A DNA stretch of 64,000 nt from Nocardia concava NBRC 100430 (GTDB taxonomy: Bacteria > Actinomycetota > Actinomycetes > Mycobacteriales > Mycobacteriaceae), in contig NZ_BAFX01000075.1 in the NCBI RefSeq assembly GCF_000308815.1, positions 285,941-349,940 on the forward strand. Reading direction: 5' to 3'. Shown piece by piece: positions 16,909-24,677 of this stretch. The notes under the pieces are model-generated. The model was given only the letters and a program-made list of their open reading frames with translations, had not been told where the DNA came from and ran no database searches. Made by a program: the position numbers and the translations under genes. The stretch's first letter is position 1; the number at the start of each line of letters is the position of its first letter.

Positions 16909-16988
16909 TGGGGGACAACTCCTTCGATCGTTTCCGACTGTTCCGGCGCGCGCTGAGGTCGAGATTGCCGGGATCGAAAGCGGCCCAC

Positions 16989-17000
16989 AAGTACGTACTT
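16989..17000. promoter_or_regulatory. Palindromic operator candidate
   Basis: AAGTACGTACTT is a perfect 12-bp palindrome 81 bases upstream of the imine-reductase-like start, inside the intergenic gap. It has the size of a TetR or MarR operator. No regulator gene is adjacent. Confidence 0.45.
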
Positions 17001-17072
17001 CCTGCTCAGGGACTTACTTCGAGGTTTGTCTCCAGCTCCAGCCGCGGCGAAAGGGCGAAAAATTCGCAGGAA

Positions 17073-18686
17073 TCAGGCGGCGCCGAACCAGCGGGTGAGG
17101 GCCGCGTCGAGGCCGTGGGGAGTGGCCGAGGTCCAGGCGACGATGCCGTCGGGGCGGATCAGCAGCGACAGTGGCTCGCGGGGCTGGGCCGGTTTGGTGG
17201 TCACCACCTCGAGGCGGTCCGACCAGGCGGACGCGGCGGCGCGTAGCTCGGGGGAGTCGGTGAGGTCGAGCAGAACGCCCTTGCCCGAAGCGAAATGCTC
17301 GGCCAGGCGGGTGCCGTCGGCCAGCTCGAAATCGGGGGTGGCCTTGCCGACGAGCGGATCGTCGCTGCCCAGGTCATAGCGTTGCAGGACGCCGGAGATC
17401 CGCTTGGCCACCTGGGTGGCCCCGTCGCGGGTGTCGAGCAGTTCGGTGACGACCGTGCGCAGGGCGCGGCTGCGCGGATCGGTGCGCATGAGCGCGACCT
17501 GCGCGCGCGTCCAGTCCAGGACCCATTCGCCGACCGGGTGGCGTTCGCGAGAATAGGTGTCCAGCAACGACTCCGGGGACCGGCCGCGGATGACGGCGGC
17601 GAGCTTCCAGCCGAGGTTGACCGCGTCGCCGATGCCGAGGTTCAGGCCCTGGCCGCCGAAGGGGGAGTGCACGTGGGCGGCATCGCCCGCGAGCAGGACC
17701 CGGCCCTTGCGGTAGTCGGGGACCTGGCGGGTGTTGTCGGTGAAGCGGGTCGCCGAAATCACCTTGGAGATGGACACTTTCACGCCGGTGACGCGTTCGA
17801 AGCTGTCCTCGAGCTCTTCGGCGGTGACGGGGCTGACGCGGTCGGCGGGCGGGCCGTCGAGTTCGACGGTGAGGATGCGGCCGGGCTGGGGGCCGTTGAC
17901 GAAGATGCCCGTCGGGGTGGTCTGCCAGCCCAGCGGCACGTTCTCGGCGCCGGTCATCTCGACCAGGGCCTGGCGGCCGGTGATTTCGGGGTCCAGGCCG
18001 GGGAATTCGAATCCGGCCAGGCGGCGCACGGTGCTGCGGCCGCCGTCGCAGCCGACCAGCCAGCTGGTGCGGATGCGGTGGTCACCGCAGTCGACGTCGA
18101 CGCCCACGCCGTCGTCGGCGAAACCGGTCACCTCGATGCCGCGGCGCACGGGCACGCCGAGTTCGGCGGCGCGGCGGCCCAGCATCGCCTCGAGGGCCTG
18201 CTGGTCGACGAAGCGGGATTCGGCGGCCGGGCCCAGATCGGCGAAGGCCGGGTCCTCGGTGTCGATGCGGTCCGCGTAGAGCATGATTCCGGCGAAGTGC
18301 CCGCCCGCGCGGGGGCGCATCGCGGGCGCGGGAGGTTGCGGCGCTGCGGGAGTCGCGGGGTCGGTGGGAGTGTTCGGCGCTGCGGGAGCCGCTGGGTCGG
18401 TGGGCGACTGCGGTGCCTGGGGCTCGGCGGGGGCTTTCGGCCTCGCGAACAATCCGGTGATGCGGGCCATCGCGGCCTCGTGGGCGGCGCGCAGGTCCGG
18501 TTCGAGCCCGCGCCGGTCCAGGGCCTGGGCGACGGGGGTGTTGATGCCGCCCGCCTTGATGGTCATATCCGGTGCGGCCAGCCGCTCGACCACGAGGACG
18601 TCCACTCCCGCCAGGCGCAGCTCGCATGCCAGCATGAGCCCGACCGGTCCGGCTCCGACCACCACCACATCTCGTGTCTCGTTCAT
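17073..18686 (-). CDS. FAD-dependent aromatic monooxygenase (PheA/TfdB/rifampicin-monooxygenase type)
   Basis: A 537-residue class A flavoprotein hydroxylase. It has the FAD/NADPH motifs VVVVGAGPVGLMLA (residues 8-21), VGCDGGRSTVRRLAG (the DG motif) and RVLLAGDAAHVHSPFGGQ (the GD motif), and a C-terminal thioredoxin-like domain (LLIRPDGIVAW). Such enzymes hydroxylate phenols, polyketides or antibiotics. The odd feature is a Pro/Ala-rich insert at about residues 82-124, built from imperfect repeats of PTDPA.PAAP. It falls before the segment resuming at GGHFAGIMLYADR and explains the extra length over the usual 470-500 residues. ATG 18686 begins the Rossmann fold directly. Confidence 0.9.
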   Translation of the reverse strand: MNETRDVVVVGAGPVGLMLACELRLAGVDVLVVERLAAPDMTIKAGGINTPVAQALDRRGLEPDLRAAHEAAMARITGLFARPKAPAEPQAPQSPTDPAAPAAPNTPTDPATPAAPQPPAPAMRPRAGGHFAGIMLYADRIDTEDPAFADLGPAAESRFVDQQALEAMLGRRAAELGVPVRRGIEVTGFADDGVGVDVDCGDHRIRTSWLVGCDGGRSTVRRLAGFEFPGLDPEITGRQALVEMTGAENVPLGWQTTPTGIFVNGPQPGRILTVELDGPPADRVSPVTAEELEDSFERVTGVKVSISKVISATRFTDNTRQVPDYRKGRVLLAGDAAHVHSPFGGQGLNLGIGDAVNLGWKLAAVIRGRSPESLLDTYSRERHPVGEWVLDWTRAQVALMRTDPRSRALRTVVTELLDTRDGATQVAKRISGVLQRYDLGSDDPLVGKATPDFELADGTRLAEHFASGKGVLLDLTDSPELRAAASAWSDRLEVVTTKPAQPREPLSLLIRPDGIVAWTSATPHGLDAALTRWFGAA

Positions 18687-18750
18687 GGGACCCACAGTGG
18701 TGGTGGCCGATTGCCGGGCGCTTGCGTCGGCTTGCACGCCGCTTGCGTGG

Positions 18751-19995
18751 TCAGTTCCAGCCGCGCTGGTCCTGCTTGAGGGCGGTGTCGATGGCCAGAC
18801 CCGACGCCACCACCATGGACAGCAGCGGTTGCGGGAGCTGGCGGTGGATCTGCACGACGTAGTTGTCGGCGGTGGTGAACATGGTCTTGAGCAGGCCCTC
18901 CCACGTCTTGGTGATGCGGGCGACCTCCTGACCGGTGTGATCGTGGATGGCGAAGTTCCAGGCCCGCCAGTTCTCGGCCCGGATGCCGCCGATTTGCTGG
19001 CCGTTGACCATGAAGGCGAAGTTGATCTTGCCGATCATGTTCTCCTGGATGATCTCACCGATCGGCGCGCCATTGCCCTGCTCGAGCAGGAACTTGGACT
19101 TGAAGACCTTGGCGGGGCGGGTGATTCGCATGAGGCACTGGCCGTGCGCGTCGCGGATCTCCAGTTTGTGGGTCATGAACTGGTCATAGCTGGACAGGAA
19201 CCGGACTGCCTTCTTCAGCGCCGACTGGCCGACCTCGGCGACCGCGCCGATCTGGCGGCCGTGCTGGTCGAAGACGCTGTACTCGTTGACCATTTCGATC
19301 AACTTGACCTTCTGGTTCACCACCAGCACGGGTTCGGTGAAGACGGTGCCGCCGCCGGCCTGCGCGGGGGCGACGCCCGCCTGCTGCTGGACCTGGCGCT
19401 GGATGTCGGCCGGGTTGTTGGCGCTGCCGATCTCGAGTTCCCAGGGGGTGGACTCATTGCGCGGAGCGAACTGCTGCTGACCGTAGGGCTGACCGGGCTG
19501 CTGACCGTAGTTCTGCTGCGGCGCTTGACCGTAGGGCTGCTGACCGTACTGCTGCTGGGCGAACTGCTGTTGTGGCGCTTGACCTTGCGGCTTGGGCGGC
19601 AGCTGCCCGAACTGATGCGGGGCCTGCGGGTTGTGCTGCTGAAGCTGATGCGGCTGCGACTGCTGGGCGAAGGGCTGCCCGCCGGTCTGCGCCTGCTGGG
19701 CGAAGGCTTGCCCGCCCGTCTGCGGCTGCTGGGCGTAGGGCTGCGCGCCGGTCCGAGACTGTTGGGCGTTCGGCTGCCCACCGGTCTGCGGGACGAAAGC
19801 CTGTCCGCCGGTCTGCGGGTGCTGCTGCGGCCGTGCCTGCTGGGCGAACGGATCGGACTGCGACCGATCCGGTTGCTGGGGCGCCTGCGCGGGTTGCTGT
19901 TGGGGCTGAGTGTGATTGGTCCATTGGCTGCCGTCCCACCAGCGGAGCACTGGGGATCCGGGACGCTCGGGGTACCACCCCGCGGGTTGACTCAT
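18751..19995 (-). CDS. DUF2510 / Q-rich / phospholipid-scramblase-like protein
   Basis: A 414-residue protein in three parts. Residues 4-30 are a DUF2510 domain (AGWYPERPGSPVLRWWDG, then WT). Residues about 32-190 are Gln/Pro-rich low complexity with at least five tandem copies of a TGGQ(A/P)(F/Y)..Q unit and later YGQQ(P/Q) units. Residues about 210-410 match the phospholipid scramblase/LURP-like beta-barrel fold (VLVVNQKVKLIEMVNEYSVFD, LEIRDAHGQCLMRITRP, MIGKINFAFMVNGQQIGGI). Related actinobacterial proteins exist, but scramblase activity is unproven. The repeats probably form a flexible linker. A divergent gene starts at 20176. Confidence 0.85.
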   Translation of the reverse strand: MSQPAGWYPERPGSPVLRWWDGSQWTNHTQPQQQPAQAPQQPDRSQSDPFAQQARPQQHPQTGGQAFVPQTGGQPNAQQSRTGAQPYAQQPQTGGQAFAQQAQTGGQPFAQQSQPHQLQQHNPQAPHQFGQLPPKPQGQAPQQQFAQQQYGQQPYGQAPQQNYGQQPGQPYGQQQFAPRNESTPWELEIGSANNPADIQRQVQQQAGVAPAQAGGGTVFTEPVLVVNQKVKLIEMVNEYSVFDQHGRQIGAVAEVGQSALKKAVRFLSSYDQFMTHKLEIRDAHGQCLMRITRPAKVFKSKFLLEQGNGAPIGEIIQENMIGKINFAFMVNGQQIGGIRAENWRAWNFAIHDHTGQEVARITKTWEGLLKTMFTTADNYVVQIHRQLPQPLLSMVVASGLAIDTALKQDQRGWN

Positions 19996-20024
19996 GGGCG
20001 CATCCTAACGGTGTACAGGGACTC

Positions 20025-20042
20025 TGCACTTTTTGCACTTTT
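20025..20042. repeat. Tandem 9-bp repeat in divergent promoter
   Basis: TGCACTTTT occurs twice back to back (20025-20033 and 20034-20042), 30 bases upstream of the scramblase-like gene on the minus strand. It could be a regulator site or a slippage product. Confidence 0.4.
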
Positions 20043-20119
20043 CGCCCGGTGCTCGCCTCTATGATGGGCGGTCGACATCGGGAGGCCGGATTCAGGTCAC
20101 CCGGGGAAACGGGGAATAC

Positions 20120-20179
20120 ATGTCCGCCACAGTCGAATTCGCGGTTTGCCACGGATGCGTTAATCGGCTGGGCTTATGA
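20120..20179 (+). CDS. Possible 19-residue leader ORF
   Basis: ATG 20120 is preceded by GGGGA and opens a 19-codon frame (MSATVEFAVCHGCVNRLGL). Its TGA overlaps the ATG of the next gene as ATGA. The next gene has no good ribosome site of its own, so translational coupling through this leader is plausible. No similarity is known to me. Confidence 0.35.
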   Translation: MSATVEFAVCHGCVNRLGL

Positions 20180-21393
20180 CCGACCTGGTGACGCGAGCCC
20201 AGCTCATCCTGCTGGCACGGACCCTGCATGTGCCGGTGGAACGGCTCGCTCACCTCGAGAAGCTCGGCCCGCACAAACTGCACGAGATGCAGCAACGCAT
20301 GGCGGGCAAGCTTTTCGACCAGCACACCCCCGTCTTCGAGCGGATCGCCACGCTGGTTCCGATCATCCCGCTGAGCATTTCGCTGCCGATCGTGCAGAAA
20401 CTGGTGCCGCCCAGCATGACCGGGCGCGCGGCCGGCGCGATCGGGGTGCGCTATCCCGCCAAGGCGATCGACGCGCTGCTGCGGCTGGATGTCGGATACG
20501 CCGCGGACTGCGCGCCGTACCTGGACCCGCGCACGGTGGGCCAGCTCGCCGACGACGCGCCGCCCGCGCCGGTGGTGGCGATCGTCAACGAGCTGCTGGC
20601 CCGGCGCGACTACATCACCGCCGGGCCGTTCCTGGCCTATGCGACACCGGAACTCATCCGGGCCGTGGAGGAGGGGGTGCCCGATGACGAGGGGCTGATC
20701 CTCTCGGCCTCCTACGCCTACTCCGGTGAATCGATCAGCGCGGTGGTGCGCCAGCTGCTGGCCGGCAGCAGCGCTCGCCTGCCCGCGCTGCTGGGCACGG
20801 TCATCAACGGTTCCAAGGAATTACGGCTGGCCGCGCTGTCGGTCTTCGCCCGCTGCACCCCCGATGTCATCGCCGCGGTCGGCGACATCCTCTTCGAGGT
20901 CGCCCCGCCCTCGGCCATCGCCGACCTACTCGCCACCTACATCGCCGCCGACGCCACCGGCGACATGCTCCGCTTCCTGGGCCACCTGAGCCCCACCGCC
21001 CTGACCCGCCTGGGCCTCAACCCTGTCCTGTCCGAAGTCGCCGACATCCTGGTCGCGACCGTCGACGGCAGCAGCGACGTCGCCGTCTGGCGCGGCGTCC
21101 TCGAGTCCCTGGCCCGCACCCCCGCCGAAGTCCGCCGCCACGCCGGCCTACGCCTGGCCCAACTCGACACCCCCACCCTCCTCACCCTCCCAGCCCTGGC
21201 CCAAGCCGCCCGCCTGTGGCCCCCACTGCTGTGGGTCCTCTCCGCCACCGACGTCGACGTCCAAGCCCACATCGGTGAACTGTGGGCCACCGCCACCCGA
21301 GTCGACCTGTCCGTCCTCGAACGCCGCATCGCCGACCAGCACCTGGGCTCCCTCCTGGCCACCTTGACCACAACCATCCGCTTCATGCGCTAA
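20176..21393 (+). CDS. Conserved protein of unknown function, paralogue B
   Basis: A 405-residue paralogue of the gene at 14674, starting with the same MTDLVTRAQ. It keeps LARTLHVP, RLAHLEKLG, VPIIPLSISLPIVQKLVPP, AGAIGVRYPAKA, RRDYITAGPFLAYATPEL, SASYAYSGES and GSKELRLAALSVFARC. The last third diverges most. The two copies are about 5.5 kb apart in the same orientation, which suggests an old local duplication later separated by insertion of unrelated genes. Cellular location and activity are unknown. A possible leader ORF overlaps its start, and the second copy of the 70-nt hairpin repeat lies downstream. Confidence 0.82.
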   Translation: MTDLVTRAQLILLARTLHVPVERLAHLEKLGPHKLHEMQQRMAGKLFDQHTPVFERIATLVPIIPLSISLPIVQKLVPPSMTGRAAGAIGVRYPAKAIDALLRLDVGYAADCAPYLDPRTVGQLADDAPPAPVVAIVNELLARRDYITAGPFLAYATPELIRAVEEGVPDDEGLILSASYAYSGESISAVVRQLLAGSSARLPALLGTVINGSKELRLAALSVFARCTPDVIAAVGDILFEVAPPSAIADLLATYIAADATGDMLRFLGHLSPTALTRLGLNPVLSEVADILVATVDGSSDVAVWRGVLESLARTPAEVRRHAGLRLAQLDTPTLLTLPALAQAARLWPPLLWVLSATDVDVQAHIGELWATATRVDLSVLERRIADQHLGSLLATLTTTIRFMR

Positions 21394-21477
21394 CGCCCAC
21401 CTCGCCACCCGAGCCCCCGCGGCCTGCCTCGCCGCCCAACACGTCGGCCCTGCCTAGCCACCCCGCGCCAGGTACCG

Positions 21478-21547
21478 CCGAGCGGCACATGCTGGAGGCG
21501 GAATTAGGGAGAATTCGGGCGAATGCCCTCCACTGTGTGCCACTCGG
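21478..21547. repeat. 70-nt hairpin repeat, copy 2
   Basis: Arms 21478-21498 and 21527-21547 pair at 17 of 21 positions. The 28-nt centre keeps AGGGAGAATTCGGGC and AATGCCC. Length and spacing equal copy 1 at 6611-6680. It lies 84 bases after the paralogue B stop, again downstream of a plus-strand gene. Confidence 0.85.
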
Positions 21548-21713
21548 CGGCCGGGTGGCTGCATGGGGCGCGCCGGGGGCGGGGATGGGGCGGGTGGGAA
21601 CTGTTGGGCGACGGGTGATTTCAACCCGTCGGGGGTGGGGCGAGCTGGGTGGGATCGGGGTGGGGCGGGCGGCGGTGGGGCGGGGCGTGTCGGGGAGGTG
21701 GTAGGAAAGTGAC
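21548..21713 (+). other. G-rich leader before the M20 peptidase gene
   Basis: The plus strand carries many runs of three to five G (21565-21700), giving quadruplex potential. It also has a small stem-loop, CGACGGGT/ACCCGTCG, at 21609-21631. AGGAAAG near 21702 is the ribosome site for GTG 21714. The G bias may reflect only composition. Confidence 0.4.
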
Positions 21714-23063
21714 GTGTCCGAAACTGCCGAAACCCGTACCCCTCGTGCCGTCTCGGAAGTGGTGGACCTGGTCAGCTCGCTGATCCGGTTCGACACCTCC
21801 AATACCGGTGAACTGGAAACCACCAAGGGCGAGCGCGAGTGTGCGCTGTGGGTGGCCGAGCAGCTCGAGCAGGCGGGGTATGAGACCGAGTATGTGGAGT
21901 CGGGGGCGCCGGGGCGCGGGAATGTGTTCGCGCGGTTGAAGGGCGCGGACTCCTCGCGGGGGGCGTTGATGATGCACGGGCATCTGGATGTGGTGCCCGC
22001 GGAGGCCGCCGACTGGAGTGTGCATCCGTTCTCCGGTGCGGTGCGCGACGGTTACGTGTGGGGGCGCGGGGCGGTCGATATGAAGGACATGGTCGGCATG
22101 ATGCTGGCCGTGGCCCGGCAGTTCAAGATCGAGGGGACGGTGCCGCCGCGCGACATCGTGTGGGCGTTCGTGGCCGATGAGGAGAACGGCGGGCGGTGGG
22201 GCTGCCAGTGGCTGGTGGAGCATCGGCCCGATCTGTTCGAGGGGGTGACCGAGGCGGTCGGGGAGGTCGGCGGGTTCTCGCTGACCGTGCCCAAGCGCGA
22301 CGGGTCCGAGCGGCGGCTGTATCTGGTGGAGACCGCGGAGAAGGGTTTGGGCTGGATGCGGTTGCGCGCCAAGGCGCGCGCCGGGCACGGGTCGTTCCTG
22401 CACGACGACAACGCGGTCACCATCCTGTCGCAGGCGGTGGCGCGGCTGGGCACCCACACCTTCCCGCTGGTGGTCTCCGATTCGGTGGCGGAGTTCCTGG
22501 CGGCGGTGGCCGAGGAGTCCGGGCTCGAATTCGATCCGGCCTCACCCGATATCGAGGGTCAGCTGGCCAAGCTGGGCACCATCTCCCGCATCATCGGCGC
22601 GACCCTGCGCGACACCGCCAATCCGACCATGCTGCGGGCGGGCTACAAGGCCAATGTGATTCCGCAGACCGCCGAGGCCGTGGTCGACTGCCGTGTGGTG
22701 CCGGGTCGGCAGGCCGAATTCGAGCGTGAGGTCGACGCGTTGATCGGCCCGGATGTCGAGCGCGAGTGGATCACCAAGCTCGACTCCTACGAGACCACCT
22801 TCGACGGGCATCTCGTCGATGCCATGAACGATGCGATCCTCGCCCACGACCCGGCGGGGCGCACCGTGCCCTACATGCTCTCGGGCGGCACCGACGCGAA
22901 GGCGTTCGCCAAGTTGGGGATTCGCTGCTTCGGTTTCGCGCCGCTGCGGCTGCCGCCCGAGCTGGACTTCACCGCGTTGTTCCACGGGGTCGACGAGCGG
23001 GTTCCGGTGGAATCGCTCGAATTCGGCGCCCGCGTACTGGAACACTTCCTTCTGCACAGCTGA
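21714..23063 (+). CDS. M20-family metallopeptidase (dipeptidase/ArgE-DapE type)
   Basis: A 449-residue cytoplasmic di-zinc hydrolase. Metal and catalytic residues are visible: HGHLDVVPA (H90, D92), GAVDMKD (D122) and ADEENGG (E156/E157 as base and ligand). SGGTDAKAF is near the C-terminus, and a lid domain lies between. It is the likely counterpart of M. tuberculosis Rv2141c (annotated dapE2), because the next gene is a PEBP protein as in Rv2140c. The true substrate, amino-acyl amide or dipeptide, is not clear. GTG 21714 has AGGAAAG upstream. Confidence 0.9.
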   Translation: MSETAETRTPRAVSEVVDLVSSLIRFDTSNTGELETTKGERECALWVAEQLEQAGYETEYVESGAPGRGNVFARLKGADSSRGALMMHGHLDVVPAEAADWSVHPFSGAVRDGYVWGRGAVDMKDMVGMMLAVARQFKIEGTVPPRDIVWAFVADEENGGRWGCQWLVEHRPDLFEGVTEAVGEVGGFSLTVPKRDGSERRLYLVETAEKGLGWMRLRAKARAGHGSFLHDDNAVTILSQAVARLGTHTFPLVVSDSVAEFLAAVAEESGLEFDPASPDIEGQLAKLGTISRIIGATLRDTANPTMLRAGYKANVIPQTAEAVVDCRVVPGRQAEFEREVDALIGPDVEREWITKLDSYETTFDGHLVDAMNDAILAHDPAGRTVPYMLSGGTDAKAFAKLGIRCFGFAPLRLPPELDFTALFHGVDERVPVESLEFGARVLEHFLLHS

Positions 23064-23082
23064 CGATTCGAAAGGACCACCC

Positions 23083-23625
23083 GTGCCCGACTATTCGTAC
23101 AACCCCTACGCCCCGCTGCCGCAGGTCCCCAGCTTCACCGTGACCTCCGCCGATGTCACCGACGGCCAGCCCTTCGCCAATGATCAGGTCTCGGGGGTGT
23201 TCGGGTCGGGCGGCAAGGACATCTCCCCGCAGCTGTCGTGGTCGGGATTCCCGGCCGAGACCAAGAGTTTCGCGGTCACCGTCTTCGATCCGGACGCCCC
23301 GACCGCGTCGGGCTTCTGGCACTGGGCCGTGGCCAATATTCCGGTGTCGGTGACCTCGCTGGCCAGCGGCGCGGGCAGCGAGGGCGGCACGCTGCCCGCG
23401 GGTGCGGTGCAGCTGCGCAATGACGGCGGGTTCCCCGGGTTCGTGGGCGCGTCTCCGCCCGCCGGGCACGGCTATCACCGGTACTTCATCACGGTGCATG
23501 CCGTCGACGTGGAATCGTTGGACATCGACGAGAACGGCACTCCGGCCTATCTGGGGTTCAACCTGTTCTTCCACACCCTGGGCCGCGCTCAGATCGTCGC
23601 CACCTACGACGAGCCCGCGAAGTAG
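23083..23625 (+). CDS. PEBP / YbhB-YbcL family protein (Rv2140c-like)
   Basis: A 180-residue phosphatidylethanolamine-binding-protein-fold protein. Motifs are GKDISPQLSWSGFP (ligand-pocket DxSP), FAVTVFDPDAPTASGFWHW (DPDAP and HW anion site), LRNDGG.PGFVGASPPAGHGYHRYFITVHAVD and HTLGRAQIVATY. Bacterial members are soluble and bind small anionic ligands; the M. tuberculosis protein is of unknown role. GTG 23083 is preceded by AAAGGA and lies 19 bases after the peptidase stop, so the two form an operon. A 14-bp hairpin terminator follows. Confidence 0.92.
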   Translation: MPDYSYNPYAPLPQVPSFTVTSADVTDGQPFANDQVSGVFGSGGKDISPQLSWSGFPAETKSFAVTVFDPDAPTASGFWHWAVANIPVSVTSLASGAGSEGGTLPAGAVQLRNDGGFPGFVGASPPAGHGYHRYFITVHAVDVESLDIDENGTPAYLGFNLFFHTLGRAQIVATYDEPAK

Positions 23626-23640
23626 GTTTCCGAACCCGTT

Positions 23641-23669
23641 GTGGCCCCGGACGATTCGTCCGGGGCCAC
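23641..23669 (+). terminator. Hairpin terminator after the PEBP gene
   Basis: GTGGCCCCGGACGA (23641-23654) pairs perfectly with TCGTCCGGGGCCAC (23656-23669). It starts 15 bases after the PEBP stop codon. Confidence 0.88.
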
Positions 23670-23775
23670 ACTGCTGTTCCAGGGTCCGGATGTCCGGGAA
23701 CGGGTCGATCGGAGGTTATTTCCGAGCCTGCCGGGGAATGGCGATCGGGTCCGGATCGCTGTCGAGGAGGTCGAC

Positions 23776-23949
23776 GTGGCTTTCACCGTGGGTGACAAGG
23801 TTTTGCCTCGCATCGCGTCGGAGTCGGCGGAGCAGGCGCTGGAAGTGGTTGCCGTGCATACCGACGAGTCCGGCCGGCAGATCGTGACGGTGCGCAACGA
23901 GGCGGGGAACACCAGCGAGCTACTGGCCGGAGAGCTCGTCGCCGTGTGA
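23776..23949 (+). CDS. Small protein of unknown function (57 aa)
   Basis: GTG 23776 has an excellent ribosome site (GAGGAGG, five-base spacer). The product begins MAFTVGDKVLPRI and continues EVVAVHTDESGRQIVTVRNEAGN, a short all-beta pattern like KOW/SH3-type mini-domains. The open frame extends upstream through the 23641 terminator, so the longer start is rejected. It lies at the left edge of the accessory block, convergent with the TetR gene. Confidence 0.6.
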   Translation: MAFTVGDKVLPRIASESAEQALEVVAVHTDESGRQIVTVRNEAGNTSELLAGELVAV

Positions 23950-23994
23950 TCACCGCGGACGGCGGCGAGGGCTTGCCGACGGGGTCGGGTGCGT

Positions 23995-24546
23995 TCAGGC
24001 GGGGTTCGAGCGTTCGGCGAGGCCATGCAGACCGGCGGCCAGCTCCTCGGCGGAGGGGGCGTGCTCGGGATCGATGAGGTGTTGGACCAGCAGACCGCCG
24101 ATGAGGGTTTGCAGGACCGCGCCGAGGGCGGGATTGTCGTCGCCGAGGTCGTGGGACAGACCCGCGCGGGCTTCGGCTTGGGCGGCACCGATTTCGGTGC
24201 GCAGGACAGGGGAGTGCAGGGCCTGCGCCATGGCCTCGACATTGGCTGTCCACAGGGCGCGGTCGGTGGCGAAGGAGCCGATCAGCTTGTGCCAGAAGGT
24301 GTTCAGGCGGGTCGCGGGGTCGGCGTCGGGCTCGTCGGGTAGGGAGTCGAGCATGCGGGTGACCGCGGCGGCGGTGGCTTCGAGCATGGCCTGGTTGAGC
24401 AGGTTGTCGCGGGTGCCGAAGTGGTAGTTGATGGCGGCGAGGTTGGCGCCGGAGGCGGCGACGATATCGCGCACGGTGGTGCGGGCGTAGCCGCGGTCGG
24501 CCAGGCATTGCTTGGCGGCGGCGAGCAGGTCTTCTCGGGTTCCCAC
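23995..24546 (-). CDS. TetR-family regulator
   Basis: A 183-residue repressor. N-terminal DNA-binding domain: LLAAAKQCLADRGYARTTVRDIVAASGANLAAINYHFGTRDNLL, a standard TetR helix-turn-helix. The C-terminal helical ligand domain includes TANVEAMAQALHSPVLR and LGAVLQTLIGGLLVQHLIDPE. It is divergent from the PapA5-like acyltransferase gene, and the palindrome AAACAATTGTTT lies between the two starts. It therefore probably represses itself and that gene. The ligand is unknown. Confidence 0.9.
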   Translation of the reverse strand: MGTREDLLAAAKQCLADRGYARTTVRDIVAASGANLAAINYHFGTRDNLLNQAMLEATAAAVTRMLDSLPDEPDADPATRLNTFWHKLIGSFATDRALWTANVEAMAQALHSPVLRTEIGAAQAEARAGLSHDLGDDNPALGAVLQTLIGGLLVQHLIDPEHAPSAEELAAGLHGLAERSNPA

Positions 24547-24595
24547 GTGGGTCAGCGTAGCAGCAGGTCATACGGGCGTTTGTGACGTGCGTTTC

Positions 24596-24607
24596 AAACA
24601 ATTGTTT
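24596..24607. promoter_or_regulatory. Palindrome in the TetR/PapA5 divergent promoter
   Basis: AAACAATTGTTT is a perfect 12-bp palindrome embedded in longer imperfect symmetry (GTTTCAAAC...TTTTGAAC). GAAACGTGTG downstream partly mirrors GTGCGTTTC upstream. It lies 50 bases from the TetR start and 71 from the acyltransferase start. It is the best candidate TetR operator. Confidence 0.6.
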
Positions 24608-24677
24608 TGAACATATGTATGAAACGTGTGTATGGTCGGAGGCGGCACGATCCATCACACGGAAGTACGAGCCCGAT

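Noticed and set aside
19440..19850. Periodic DNA repeats that could suggest a CRISPR-like or satellite array
   Set aside because: The period follows codons of the Gln/Gly-rich linker of the scramblase-like protein; there are no spacers of constant length.
23641..23775. Longer start for the 57-residue protein at 23776
   Set aside because: The upstream in-frame ATG-like start begins inside the perfect terminator hairpin of the PEBP gene, while GTG 23776 has an ideal GAGGAGG site.
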